This document shows, in pieces, positions 53,301-62,905 of a DNA stretch of 64,000 nt. A program made the translations under genes and the position numbers. Location of the stretch: positions 62,001 through 126,000 of the forward strand of contig CAKSZJ010000002.1 in the NCBI GenBank assembly GCA_934525595.1. The letters run 5' to 3'. Below the pieces are notes generated by a model, which saw nothing but the letters and a program-made list of their open reading frames with translations, did not search any database and was not told the DNA's origin. Positions within the stretch are counted from its first letter, which is position 1, and each line of letters begins with the position of its first letter. This DNA comes from an uncultured Chiayiivirga sp. GTDB lineage: Bacteria; Pseudomonadota; Gammaproteobacteria; Xanthomonadales; Xanthomonadaceae.

Positions 53301-53803
53301 CGCATCAGCGCCGCCTCGGCCCCTTCGCCCGAACCGCTGCCGGTCAGCAGGAGGCGCAGGATCGGCTCGGTCGATGGATTGAAGCGCAGCAGCACCGGCG
53401 CCTTCACCTCCAGCGGCAGGTTGAGCGTTTCAAGCTTGTCGCGCACCTCCAGGCTGGCCTGGTCCATGTCGGTGCCCCAGGCGAACTCCAGCACCACGTC
53501 GCTCTGTCCGGTGCGCGAGATCGACTTGAGCCGGCGCAGGCCCTTGACCACGCCCACCGCCTCTTCCACCGGCTCGGTGACGAGGGTTTCGATTTCCTGC
53601 GGCGCCGCGCCGGTGTACTCGGTACGCACCGTGAGGGTGGGATAGGTGAGATCCGGCAGCAGGTTGACCTTGAGTTCGGCCAGCGCGATCAGCCCGAACA
53701 GGACGACCGTGAGCGTGGCCATCGCCACCGTGACGCGGCGGCGAACCGAGAATGCGGCCAGGCCACCGCCCTGGCCCGCCGGAACAGCGCTGGGCGCGTC
53801 CAT
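50351..53803 (-). CDS. RND efflux permease subunit (first of pair)
   Basis: Inner-membrane RND transporter, 1150 residues, about 100 longer than usual. N-terminus AAFSVRRRVTVAMATLTVVL; YTGAAPQEIETLVTEPVEE. Proton-relay residues are canonical: helix 4 GLVVDDSIVVLES, helix 10 GIVVKNAILMID. Extra length comes from an Ala-rich insertion at about residues 270-305 (AALSAEAAAAAAAANAAAQG) in the first periplasmic loop and a basic segment near residues 560-630 in the cytoplasmic loop before helix 7 (ILRGIRRAIGAAFFALGYVV). It shares one base with the adaptor stop and overlaps the second permease by 4 nt. Confidence 0.92.
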   Translation of the reverse strand: MDAPSAVPAGQGGGLAAFSVRRRVTVAMATLTVVLFGLIALAELKVNLLPDLTYPTLTVRTEYTGAAPQEIETLVTEPVEEAVGVVKGLRRLKSISRTGQSDVVLEFAWGTDMDQASLEVRDKLETLNLPLEVKAPVLLRFNPSTEPILRLLLTGSGSGEGAEAALMRLRRYADDELKKRLEPVAGVAAVKVGGGLEDEVQVLIDQGRLAQLRLPLDTVISRLSQENVNISAGRLEEGSQRYLVRTINQFENLEQMRDLLITGGSAGGGSEAAQEAALATSRIAALSAEAAAAAAAANAAAQGDSSAPGGGLPIRLRDIATVEQGYKEREAIIRLGDTEAVELAIYKEGDANTVSVADAVHAALESTRQMLPPGIGLTVIEDQAVFIRQALHEVRVDALIGGLLAVLMIFFFLRDGWSTFVISLTLPVSIIATFFFMGRFGLSLNVMSLGGLALATGLVVDDSIVVLESIAKARERGLGVLRAAVEGTREVGMAVVASTLTNVAVFLPLVFVEGVAGQLFRDQALTVSIAILMSLAVSLTLIPMLSSLKSRAPLQFPDEAPRQEWAPRQAPLRGLAAILRGIRRAIGAAFFALGYVVSRLSRLLSRVLGGALLRIGAVVMKPYDVAATRYAALLPRALHRPGLVLGTALVAFVSTMALVPTLGVDLIPQLAQDRFELTMKLPPGTQLRDTDALVRAVSATHEGKDGIRALYGVSGAGTRMDANPTESGDNIGKLSVVMEHGAPRGTEARLTDSLRATLERYPGIESKFGRPEIFSFSTPLEIELRGYDLDALRVAGNRLAQRMRESDRFVDVKSSVADGYPEIQIRFDQERAAALGMTTRQVADAVVKKVRGEVATRYSFRDRKIDVLVRAQEADRNSVQAIRSLIVNPESARPVTLDAVAEVVATQGPSEIHHADQVRVAVISSSLAYGDLGSAVQEVRDIVAANPLGADLGLHIGGQGEELHDSMMSLLFAFTLAIFLVYLVMASQFESLLHPFVILFTIPLALVGAVLALRLSGYSLSVVVFIGLILLVGIVVKNAILMIDKVNQLREAGVAKHQAIAEGAVSRLRPIAMTTITALFGFLPLALSSGEGSEVRAPMAITVIGGLAVSTLLTLFVIPVMYALLDRRSDAHYVERAKAIGEAEGGELPA

Positions 53804-54933
53804 CAGTAGTCGGTCGCGCTGGCGCTGTCGGACTGCGGCGCAGGATCCGCGCCACCGATCACTTCGACCAGGGCGCCGTCGCGCAGGGCCACCTTGCCGG
53901 TGGTCACCACGACATCGCCCAGCGCAAGGCCGGTGCGGATCTCAGCCAGTTCACCGGAGAGGTAGCCCAGTTGCACCGGCGTGCGGACCGCCTTGCCATC
54001 GACCACGCGATACACCGCCGTCTCGCCCTCGCCTTCCAGCAGCGCGATGCGCGGAACCGTGAGCACGTCCTGACGCTGATCGAAGACCACCGCGATGCGC
54101 CCGAACATGCCCGGCCGCAGGCGCTCGTCCGGCTCGATCGCACACACCACCCGGAAGGTGCCGCTGCCCGCATCCACCACCGGACTGATACGCGCGATGC
54201 GGCCGACGAACAGCTGCCCGGGCAGCGCATCGAGCCGCAGCTCGACCGGCGCCGCGACGCGCAGGGTGCCGATCTCGCGCTCGGGCACGTTGAGCGTGGC
54301 CTCGATACGCGAGGTATCGACGATGCGGAACACCGCGGCGTTGAGCTGGATGAGGTTGCCGACCTTGGCCGAGCGCTGCGCGATCACGCCGGAGATCGGT
54401 GCCACGATGTCGGTATAGGACAGCTCCAGCCGGGCCATTTTGTAGACCGCACGCTGGGTATCCACGTCATAGCGGATCTTTTCGTAGAGGTCGGCCGCCA
54501 CCAGCTTGCGCTCGTAGAGCTCCCTGGAGCGCGCCAGCTCGGCTTCGAGCTTGCGCAGCAGGGCTTCGGCGCGCTGCACTTCCAGACGCGGACGCTCCGG
54601 ATCGATCTTCGCCAGCACCTGCCCGGCCTTCACGCGGTCGCCTTCCTCCACCAGGAGCTGCAGCAGCACGCCCGAGGTCTTGGCCACCACCTGCGCCTCG
54701 TTGGGCGCCTCCAGCGAGGCGGTGGCGTTGTAGCTGGCGCTGATCGGCTGCAGGCTCGCCGTGGCGACTTCCACGGTCACCGCAGGCGGCTTGGAGGCCG
54801 CCCCGCGCGTGGCGTCGGCACCCGAATCCCCCTTGCCTTGGCCACCGCAGGCGGCCAGTGCCAGGATCATCGCGGCGGACGCCAGGCGACCGGCGCGCGG
54901 CGCGGCGCGGAAGGGGAGGAACGGAAGGTTCAT
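53803..54933 (-). CDS. RND efflux periplasmic adaptor subunit (HlyD/MFP family)
   Basis: Lipoprotein adaptor of 376 residues linking RND permeases to an outer-membrane channel. Signal and lipobox: SAAMILALAACGGQG (LAAC). Domains in order: barrel-sandwich start ATASLEAPNEAQVVAKTSGV with LLQLLVEEGDRVKAGQVLAK, helical hairpin (LEVQRAEALLRKLEAELARS), lipoyl return YTDIVAPISGVIAQRSAKVG, beta-barrel NVPEREIGTLRVAAPVEL and the membrane-proximal domain. The start at 54933 has GGAG 8 nt upstream; an in-frame ATG at 54951 falls only about 10 nt from the predicted transcription start and is less likely. First gene of the three-gene efflux operon. Confidence 0.92.
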   Translation of the reverse strand: MNLPFLPFRAAPRAGRLASAAMILALAACGGQGKGDSGADATRGAASKPPAVTVEVATASLQPISASYNATASLEAPNEAQVVAKTSGVLLQLLVEEGDRVKAGQVLAKIDPERPRLEVQRAEALLRKLEAELARSRELYERKLVAADLYEKIRYDVDTQRAVYKMARLELSYTDIVAPISGVIAQRSAKVGNLIQLNAAVFRIVDTSRIEATLNVPEREIGTLRVAAPVELRLDALPGQLFVGRIARISPVVDAGSGTFRVVCAIEPDERLRPGMFGRIAVVFDQRQDVLTVPRIALLEGEGETAVYRVVDGKAVRTPVQLGYLSGELAEIRTGLALGDVVVTTGKVALRDGALVEVIGGADPAPQSDSASATDY

Positions 54934-54955
54934 ACGGGCGACTCCGGGCATACTG

Positions 54956-54996
54956 GTGTTGTAGACAACTATAACACTAGACTATTCCAGTGTCAT
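54956..54996 (-). promoter_or_regulatory. Sigma70 promoter with overlapping palindromic operator for the RND operon
   Basis: On the - strand: -35 ATGACA (54996-54991, 5 of 6), 17-nt spacer, -10 TATAGT (54973-54968, 5 of 6). Expected transcription start near 54961. A 22-bp inverted repeat, GTGTTGTAG and CTATAACAC around a 4-nt centre (54956-54977, 8 of 9 paired), covers the -10 and start point. A weaker ACACT/AGTGT pair (54974-54978, 54989-54993) lies in the spacer and -35. The geometry is that of a TetR/MarR-type repressor site; no regulator gene adjoins it. Confidence 0.75.
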
Positions 54997-55245
54997 GGGT
55001 GGCGCAGCATGCGCGCGCTCCGGCAGCAGCGCGCGTGTCGCAAGTCACGCCACCAACGACCGCCGCAAGACACCGCAGGCCGCCCGGCGAGCCGCCAGAG
55101 CACGGCCCGGGCATTGCGCCACAAGGCGCAGACACTGTCCGGCTATGGCCGCGATCGGCACCGCGTGCTTATACTTAGGGGTAGCGTGCGCCGGATTTCC
55201 GTTCAGGCGCGCGTCATCCACCTGCCAGTGCCGGAACATCCCACC
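54997..55245. other. Intergenic region between RND operon and cytochrome gene
   Basis: Together with the promoter above, this makes a 312-nt gap between the adaptor start and the first cytochrome start. I see no gene in it; the open frames crossing it have no family resemblance. TATACT at 55170-55175 on the + strand may be a -10 element for the cytochrome genes, but no convincing -35 precedes it. A regulator gene that would fit the adjacent operator is not present here. Confidence 0.5.
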
Positions 55246-55569
55246 ATGCCCATGCTTCGACTTGCCGCCACACTCGCCCTGTCCATCGTCACGTCCACCG
55301 CTTCCGCCCAGGGAGACATCGATGCCGGCAAGGTCAAGGCCTATACCTGCACCGGATGCCACGGCATCGCCGGTTACAAGAACATCTACCCGCACTACAG
55401 CGTGCCCAAGATCGGCGGACAGAACTACGACTACCTGGTCGCCGCGCTGACCGAGTACAAGAACGGCAACCGCACGCATCCGACGATGGAGGCACAGGCC
55501 TCGGGCTTTTCCGACCAGGACATCGTCGACATCGCCGCCTACCTCGCCAGCCTCACCACCGCCAAGTAA
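55246..55569 (+). CDS. Small periplasmic class I cytochrome c
   Basis: Monohaem cytochrome c of 107 residues. Signal peptide (ends TASAQ), haem motif YTCTGCHGIAGYKN near residue 35, axial Met probably in HPTMEAQASGFSDQDI. It resembles cytochrome c553/c4-half electron carriers. The ATG at 55246 or 55252 could be used. The second cytochrome gene starts 10 nt downstream with its own AAGGAG, so the two are cotranscribed and likely work in the same electron-transfer step. Haem attachment depends on the ccm system encoded about 9 kb away. Confidence 0.9.
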   Translation: MPMLRLAATLALSIVTSTASAQGDIDAGKVKAYTCTGCHGIAGYKNIYPHYSVPKIGGQNYDYLVAALTEYKNGNRTHPTMEAQASGFSDQDIVDIAAYLASLTTAK

Positions 55570-55579
55570 GGAGCCCCCC

Positions 55580-55921
55580 ATGATCTTCCGAGCGGCCCTG
55601 CTGGCCACCACCCTGATCCTTCCCTGCGCCACCCTCGCCGCCGATGTCGGCGATGCCGAGGCGGGCAAGGCCAAATCCGTCATCTGCCAGGCCTGCCACG
55701 GCGCCGATGGCAACGGCATCGGCGATCCGCAGTATCCGCTGCTCGCCGGCCAGTTTCCCGACTACCTCGCCAAGTCGCTGCGCGACTACAAGTCCGGCGC
55801 CCGCAACAACCCCATCATGCTGGGCTTCGCCAGCACGCTGAGCGATCAGGACATGCTCGATCTCGCGGCATTCTTCGCGAGCCAGCCGAGCAAACTGCGC
55901 GATCTGGAGGGCATCCACTGA
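55580..55921 (+). CDS. Small periplasmic class I cytochrome c
   Basis: Second monohaem cytochrome c (113 residues). Signal peptide at residues 1-20 (ends TLAAD), haem motif VICQACHGADGNG, LLAGQFPDYLAKSLRDYKSG and NNPIMLGFASTLSDQDM with the likely axial Met. The AAGGAG site lies 6 nt upstream of the ATG. It shares the c553/c4-like pattern of its neighbour but is only distantly similar, so the pair could act as two domains of a split c4-type dihaem carrier. A terminator-like hairpin follows 38 nt downstream. Confidence 0.9.
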   Translation: MIFRAALLATTLILPCATLAADVGDAEAGKAKSVICQACHGADGNGIGDPQYPLLAGQFPDYLAKSLRDYKSGARNNPIMLGFASTLSDQDMLDLAAFFASQPSKLRDLEGIH

Positions 55922-55958
55922 GGCGGCATGAAGACCCGCCGATACGCCTTCGCGAAAT

Positions 55959-55980
55959 GATCCCGGCCCAGGCCGGGATC
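55959..55980 (+). terminator. Terminator hairpin after the cytochrome pair
   Basis: Inverted repeat with 9-bp stem (GATCCCGGC and GCCGGGATC) and CCAG loop, followed by GTCGTTT. It lies between the second cytochrome gene and mtnB and probably ends the cytochrome transcript. Confidence 0.6.
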
Positions 55981-56061
55981 GTCGTTTGGGCGCCGCCGAA
56001 GGCCCTCTTCGACCCGTACGTACCGCCCATCGCGCACTGCGCATCCGGCTAGAATGATCCG

Positions 56062-56697
56062 ATGAGCATCGCCACATCCCCCGACGCCGCCCGCCTCTCG
56101 CACTGCATCGACGCGCTGATCCTCCACACCGGAGAGCTCGCGCGCCTCGGGCAGACGCCGGCGACCAGCAGCAATTTCTCCATGCGCCTCGACGCCGGCC
56201 ACGCGGTGATCACCGTGTCCGGGCGCGACAAGGGCCGGCTTGTCGCCGATGACTTCATGGTGGTCGATCTGGACGGCCGTGCAGTGGGAAGCAGCCGTCG
56301 TCCCTCCGCGGAAACCGGGCTGCACACCCAGCTCTACCGGCGCTTTCCGGAGCTGGGCTGCGTGCTGCACACCCACTCGCACAACCAGACCGTGGCATCC
56401 CGGCTGTTCGCCCGACGCGGCAGCCTGCGCCTTGAAGGCTATGAACTGCTCAAGGCGCTGGCCGGCAACGAAACCCATGAAACCGCGATCGAACTTCCCG
56501 TGCTGCCCAACAGTCAGGACATTCCGGCGCTGGCCGCGCAGGTCGAACAGCTGCTCGATGCCGGGCCGCTCTGGGGCTATCTGATCGAGGGCCACGGCTT
56601 GTACGCCTGGGGTCGCGACATGATCGAAGCCCGGCGCCACCTGGATGCCTTCGAATTCCTGCTCGGCTGCGAGCTCCACATGCAGAGGTTCACATGA
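56062..56697 (+). CDS. mtnB: Methylthioribulose-1-phosphate dehydratase
   Basis: Class II aldolase-fold dehydratase (211 residues) of the methionine salvage pathway; it turns methylthioribulose-1-P into 2,3-diketo-5-methylthiopentyl-1-[21 protein letters not shown], Zn ligands in [30 protein letters not shown] and [10 protein letters not shown] match MtnB. First gene of an overlapping mtnB-mtnD-mtnC set. TAGAAT (56050-56055) ends 6 nt before the ATG with no ribosome site between, so a leaderless mRNA is possible. Confidence 0.95.
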   Translation: MSIATSPDAARLSHCIDALILHTGELARLGQTPATSSNFSMRLDAGHAVITVSGRDKGRLVADDFMVVDLDGRAVGSSRRPSAETGLHTQLYRRFPELGCVLHTHSHNQTVASRLFARRGSLRLEGYELLKALAGNETHETAIELPVLPNSQDIPALAAQVEQLLDAGPLWGYLIEGHGLYAWGRDMIEARRHLDAFEFLLGCELHMQRFT

Positions 56698-57251
56698 GCC
56701 GCCTTCGCATCTTTTCCGACACCCGGCCCGCCACCCCGGAACTTTCCACCGAAAACCACTCGCGCATCCAGGCCGAACTGGACGCGCTGGGCGTGCGCTT
56801 CGAGCGATGGCCCACGCCGCACGCGCTTGCACGCGACGCCAGCCACGCCGAAATCCTGGACGCCTATCGCGTCGAAGTGGACGAGCTGGTGAAGCAGTAC
56901 GGCTTCCGCAGCATCGACGTGGCCCGCGTCACGCCCGACCACCCGGACCGCGTGGCGCTGCGCGGCAAGTTCCTTGAAGAGCATTCGCACATGGAGGACG
57001 AGGTGCGCTTCTTCGTCTCCGGATCGGGCCTGTTCTCCCTGCACATGCGCGGCAAGGTCTACGAGGTACTGTGCGAGGCCGGCGACCTGATTTCGGTGCC
57101 CGACGCCACTCCGCACTGGTTCGACATGGGGCCGGAGCCCGACTTCACCGCGATCCGCTTCTTCACCGAACCCGACGGCTGGGTCGGCTATTTCACCGGC
57201 AGCGACATCGCCCGGCGGTTCCCACGCTACGAGGCCGGGCAGGCCGCATGA
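56694..57251 (+). CDS. mtnD: Acireductone dioxygenase
   Basis: Cupin metalloenzyme (185 residues) that oxidises acireductone to 4-methylthio-2-oxobutyrate and formate (Fe form). The metal site is visible as [18 protein letters not shown] (two His and a Glu) and [10 protein letters not shown] (third His). [18 protein letters not shown] is standard for the family. ATGA overlaps join it to mtnB and mtnC. The product is the oxo acid used by the YbdL-type aminotransferase encoded near 34 kb. Confidence 0.95.
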   Translation: MSRLRIFSDTRPATPELSTENHSRIQAELDALGVRFERWPTPHALARDASHAEILDAYRVEVDELVKQYGFRSIDVARVTPDHPDRVALRGKFLEEHSHMEDEVRFFVSGSGLFSLHMRGKVYEVLCEAGDLISVPDATPHWFDMGPEPDFTAIRFFTEPDGWVGYFTGSDIARRFPRYEAGQAA

Positions 57252-57949
57252 AGCGCGCCATCCTCACCGACATCGAAGGAACCACCAGCTCGATCTCGTT
57301 CGTGCGCGAGGTGCTGTTTCCCTACGCGCGCGCCGCGCTGCCGCGCTTCGTGCGCGAGCACGGCAGCGATCCGGAAGTGCGCCGCTGGCTCGACGCCGCA
57401 GCGGTGGATGCCGGCAGCGTGTGCCAGGACGCGGTGCTGGCCGAAGTGCTGCAGGGCTGGATCGACGAGGACCGCAAGCACACCGCGCTCAAGGCCCTGC
57501 AGGGGCTAATCTGGATCGAGGGTTACCGCACCGGCGACTACCGTGCCCACATCTACCCGGACTCCGCACCCGCACTGCGCGCCTGGCACGCCGCCGGTCA
57601 CGCGCTGTACGTCTATTCCTCCGGCTCGGTGCCGGCGCAGAAACTCTTCTTCGGGCACACCGCTGATGGCGATCTGGAGGCACTGTTCTCCGGATGGTTC
57701 GACACTGAGGTCGGTGGCAAGCGCGAAGCCGCCAGCTACCGTGCCATTGCGCAGGCCATCGGGCGCGCGCCGGCCGACATCGTGTTCCTTTCCGATGTGG
57801 TGGAAGAGCTCGATGCCGCACGCGAGGCCGGGTTTCGCACCGTGCTGCTGGACCGGCGCGAAGACTACCCGCAGCCGCGCAGCGGCGCGACGGCGCACGG
57901 GCACCGGCGGGTGGAGAACTTCGCGCAGATCGATCCCGAAGCCGAGTGA
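57248..57949 (+). CDS. mtnC: Enolase-phosphatase E1
   Basis: HAD-family bifunctional enolase/phosphatase (233 residues) that forms acireductone from the MtnB product. HAD motifs: [20 protein letters not shown] (motif I), [18 protein letters not shown] (motif II), GGKREAASY (Lys, motif III) and [17 protein letters not shown] (motif IV). It overlaps mtnD by 4 nt; its stop overlaps the GTG of the C13 peptidase gene. mtnA, mtnK and mtnN are not in the window. Confidence 0.95.
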   Translation: MKRAILTDIEGTTSSISFVREVLFPYARAALPRFVREHGSDPEVRRWLDAAAVDAGSVCQDAVLAEVLQGWIDEDRKHTALKALQGLIWIEGYRTGDYRAHIYPDSAPALRAWHAAGHALYVYSSGSVPAQKLFFGHTADGDLEALFSGWFDTEVGGKREAASYRAIAQAIGRAPADIVFLSDVVEELDAAREAGFRTVLLDRREDYPQPRSGATAHGHRRVENFAQIDPEAE

Positions 57950-59415
57950 GCATGCTGCGCACCCTGCTGCGCGATGGACTGCGGCTGGCGCTGCTGCGCG
58001 CGCCGCGCGATATCCCGGCGCGCGTCGGAATCGGTCCGGTGCTGGTGCTGGTGGCACTCGATGAACTGCTGTCGCTCCCGCAGGTGTGGGCCCTGAGCGA
58101 GGCACCGCGAACTCTTGCGATCGACGGAGTGACGGGGCTGCTAATCGCCTTGGCACTGCTGCTCGTGGCCAGCGCTGCGCTGGTCCGCCTGACGCAGCGC
58201 CCGGCGCTCACCTTCACCGTTGCCGCATGGCTGGCGGCGGCGGGGCTGGTTCCGACCCTGATCGGCTCGGCGTTCGCGGCGACGCCCGCCGCCGGCGAAT
58301 CCCTCGGTACCGGGTGGCTGATCCAGGTTCTCTGGTGGTGCGCCATCATCCTGCGTCTGGCGCTGTTTCTGGCCCCCGGCATCGGGCGCGCGCTGGCCGC
58401 AACCGCTGCCGCAATCGCCATCAGCGTGCTGCCCTGGCAGGTGCTGGATGTTCCCGACCTGATCCAGACCGACTGGCCCACGCACTACGAACAAATGGCC
58501 GACGACAGCCGGATAGATGGCGGGAACTACCGCGATCCAAGCGAACTGGATGACCCGGAGGCCACCTTTTACGCCCAGTCGCCGCTGCTGGACCTGGCCC
58601 TGGCGCGGCTGGCACCGCAGCGCCCCGGCCTGATCGATCTGTACGTCGTCGGCTTCGCCGGTGATGCCAGCGAAGGCGCATTCCGCAACGAGGTGGATTT
58701 CCTGCCGGCGCTGGCGACACACCGCCTCGACGCCGAAGGGCGCGTCCTGCGGCTGGTCAATCATCCTGAAAGCGCCGACGAGGTGCCGCTGGCCACGGTC
58801 ACCAACCTGGAGCGCGCGCTGGACGGCATCTCGCGGCGCATGGACGTAGACGAGGACATCCTCTTTCTCTACCTCTCCAGCCACGGCAGCGAGGATCCCG
58901 CGCTTTACGTCAACCAGCCGCCGCTGGCGCTGGACCAGCTCGATCCCTTGCGCCTGCGCAATGCGCTAGACGACGCCGGCATCCACTGGCGCGTCGTCGT
59001 GATCTCGGCCTGCTACTCGGGCGGTTTCATCGACGCACTGCGCGGCCCGCGCACCCTGGTCATCACCGCCGCGCGCGCCGACCGCACCTCGTTCGGCTGC
59101 GGCAACAGCGCCAACGCCACCTGGTTCGGCCAGGGCTTTCTCGTGGACGGGCTCAACCACAGCGCCAGCTTCCGCCGCGCCTTCCTGCGCGCCCGCCGCC
59201 AGATCGCCGAACGCGAGAAGGCCGAGCAATACGATCCGTCCGAACCGCAGTGGCTGGCCGGCGACGCCATCACGGCGCGGCTGGCGCAGTGGCACCAGTC
59301 GCTGCCGCCGGGGGTATCCGTGGCCTTCGTCCCGAGCGTGCTGGTCGTACCGGACGGTGCGGAAAGCACGGCCCCGGCCGCCGGCCGGGCACCCGCGGAA
59401 AACGGCCGCCAGTAG
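57946..59415 (+). CDS. Membrane-anchored C13 family (legumain/caspase-like) cysteine peptidase
   Basis: A 489-residue protein with about four N-terminal membrane helices ([74 protein letters not shown]) and a C-terminal clan CD peptidase domain. The dyad is visible as His in [16 protein letters not shown] and Cys in [16 protein letters not shown]; the region [20 protein letters not shown] precedes it. The substrate is unknown; the family should prefer Asn or Asp at P1. It starts at GTG 57946, overlapping the mtnC stop (ATG at 57952 is an alternative). Coupling to methionine salvage is unexpected. Confidence 0.82.
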   Translation: MSMLRTLLRDGLRLALLRAPRDIPARVGIGPVLVLVALDELLSLPQVWALSEAPRTLAIDGVTGLLIALALLLVASAALVRLTQRPALTFTVAAWLAAAGLVPTLIGSAFAATPAAGESLGTGWLIQVLWWCAIILRLALFLAPGIGRALAATAAAIAISVLPWQVLDVPDLIQTDWPTHYEQMADDSRIDGGNYRDPSELDDPEATFYAQSPLLDLALARLAPQRPGLIDLYVVGFAGDASEGAFRNEVDFLPALATHRLDAEGRVLRLVNHPESADEVPLATVTNLERALDGISRRMDVDEDILFLYLSSHGSEDPALYVNQPPLALDQLDPLRLRNALDDAGIHWRVVVISACYSGGFIDALRGPRTLVITAARADRTSFGCGNSANATWFGQGFLVDGLNHSASFRRAFLRARRQIAEREKAEQYDPSEPQWLAGDAITARLAQWHQSLPPGVSVAFVPSVLVVPDGAESTAPAAGRAPAENGRQ

Positions 59416-59450
59416 GCCGCACCACGGCTGCGACACCGGCCCGCATGGCG

Positions 59451-59456
59451 TATCAT
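59451..59456 (+). promoter_or_regulatory. Candidate -10 element for the gcvP transcript
   Basis: TATCAT lies 12 nt before the first conserved riboswitch bases, so transcription would start near 59463. No clear -35 hexamer is seen 16-18 nt upstream. Confidence 0.4.
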
Positions 59457-59467
59457 TGGTCCACACC

Positions 59468-59645
59468 GCACGGTGGGAGAAGCTGGTTTCGCAACCGGCT
59501 GCCGAAGGCGCAACGCCCGTAATCGCTCAGGCCCCGCACCACCGCGCGCACACAACTCTGGAGAGACCGGGGCAACCCGGCGCCGAAGGGGCAAGGGGCG
59601 CAGCCGCACGCGCCCCCAAACTCTCAGGCAAAAGGACAGAGGGGC
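59468..59645 (+). ncRNA. Tandem glycine riboswitch
   Basis: Two glycine aptamers in series upstream of gcvP. Aptamer I (about 59471-59544) is closed by CGGTGG pairing with CCACCG and holds GGGAGA, GCCGAAGGCGCAA and GCTCAGGC, but lacks the usual AAAGGACAG strand. Aptamer II (about 59556-59641) is closed by CTCTG pairing with CAGAG and holds GGAGAGA, GCCGAAGGGGCAA, CTCTCAGGCAAAAGGACAG, which is near consensus. Glycine binding is expected to turn on expression of glycine cleavage. After aptamer II come GAGCCGGGG and ATTTTT (59656-59660), perhaps part of the expression platform. Confidence 0.92.
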
Positions 59646-59660
59646 GAGCCGGGGATTTTT

Positions 59661-59676
59661 CATGGCGCAAGCCATG
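59661..59676 (+). repeat. Short hairpin with GCAA loop, first element of the leader repeat cluster
   Basis: Perfect 6-bp stem (CATGGC/GCCATG) closed by a GCAA tetraloop, immediately after the T-run that follows the riboswitch. It is followed by GAACCCGGTGAGC, whose GTGAGC end is like the sequence preceding the larger hairpins downstream. Confidence 0.6.
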
Positions 59677-59688
59677 AACCCGGTGAGC

Positions 59689-59762
59689 GCCAGTGGGCAT
59701 GCAAGCCCACTGGCCGGAACGAGCAGGGATTTCGAGCAGCGAAGCTGTGAGCCTGCGAGCGC
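59689..59762 (+). repeat. 74-bp direct repeat, copy 1 (hairpin plus tail)
   Basis: Begins with a perfect 10-bp stem (GCCAGTGGGC, loop ATGCAA, complementary arm; 59689-59714) and continues with a 48-nt tail that holds a small CAGC/GCTG hairpin (59737-59747) and ends in AGCCTGCGAGCGC. It is identical to copy 2 at 59825-59898. Confidence 0.9.
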
Positions 59763-59824
59763 CCGGTTGCATGCAAGCAACCGGGCCGGGCAGATCACTC
59801 GACAGCCTGGCCGCAAGCCTGCGA
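59761..59824 (+). repeat. Variant repeat unit with compensated stem
   Basis: Hairpin at 59761-59786 with arms GCCCGGTTGC and GCAACCGGGC and the same ATGCAA loop as the flanking copies. Four stem positions differ from copies 1 and 2 and all four are compensated in the other arm. The 38-nt tail is diverged but ends in the same AGCCTGCGAGC. Confidence 0.85.
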
Positions 59825-59898
59825 GCCAGTGGGCATGCAAGCCCACTGGCCGGAACGAGCAGGGATTTCGAGCAGCGAAGCTGTGAGCCTGCGAGCGC
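59825..59898 (+). repeat. 74-bp direct repeat, copy 2 (hairpin plus tail)
   Basis: Exact copy of 59689-59762, offset by 136 bp, with its hairpin at 59825-59850. It ends 35 nt before the gcvP start codon. Confidence 0.9.
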
Positions 59899-59933
59899 AC
59901 CCAAACCCGTCGCCCACCCTCCGGATACCCACC

Positions 59934-62822
<2,889 letters not shown>

Positions 62823-62854
62823 CCCAGGCCACGCGGGAATCGGCCGCACGATCG

Positions 62855-62883
62855 AAAAGGCCCCGCACCGCGGGGCCTTTTTT
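62855..62883. terminator. Rho-independent terminator of gcvP
   Basis: A 12-bp stem (AAAAGGCCCCGC with its complement, loop ACC) running into six T (62878-62883). The A-run on the other strand lets it also serve the convergent gene ending at 62906. Confidence 0.88.
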
Positions 62884-62905
62884 CATTCCCGCCCATGAAG
62901 ACCCT

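Noticed and set aside
59689..59898. Repeat cluster read as a small CRISPR array
   Set aside because: Units are 64-74 bp with hairpins and related tails, not short identical repeats with unique equal-length spacers; no cas genes nearby.
59829..59933. N-terminal extension of GcvP through the second repeat copy
   Set aside because: The frame is open, but the conserved GcvP N-terminus begins at 59934; copy 1 of the repeat is in a different frame, so the repeat is not under coding constraint.
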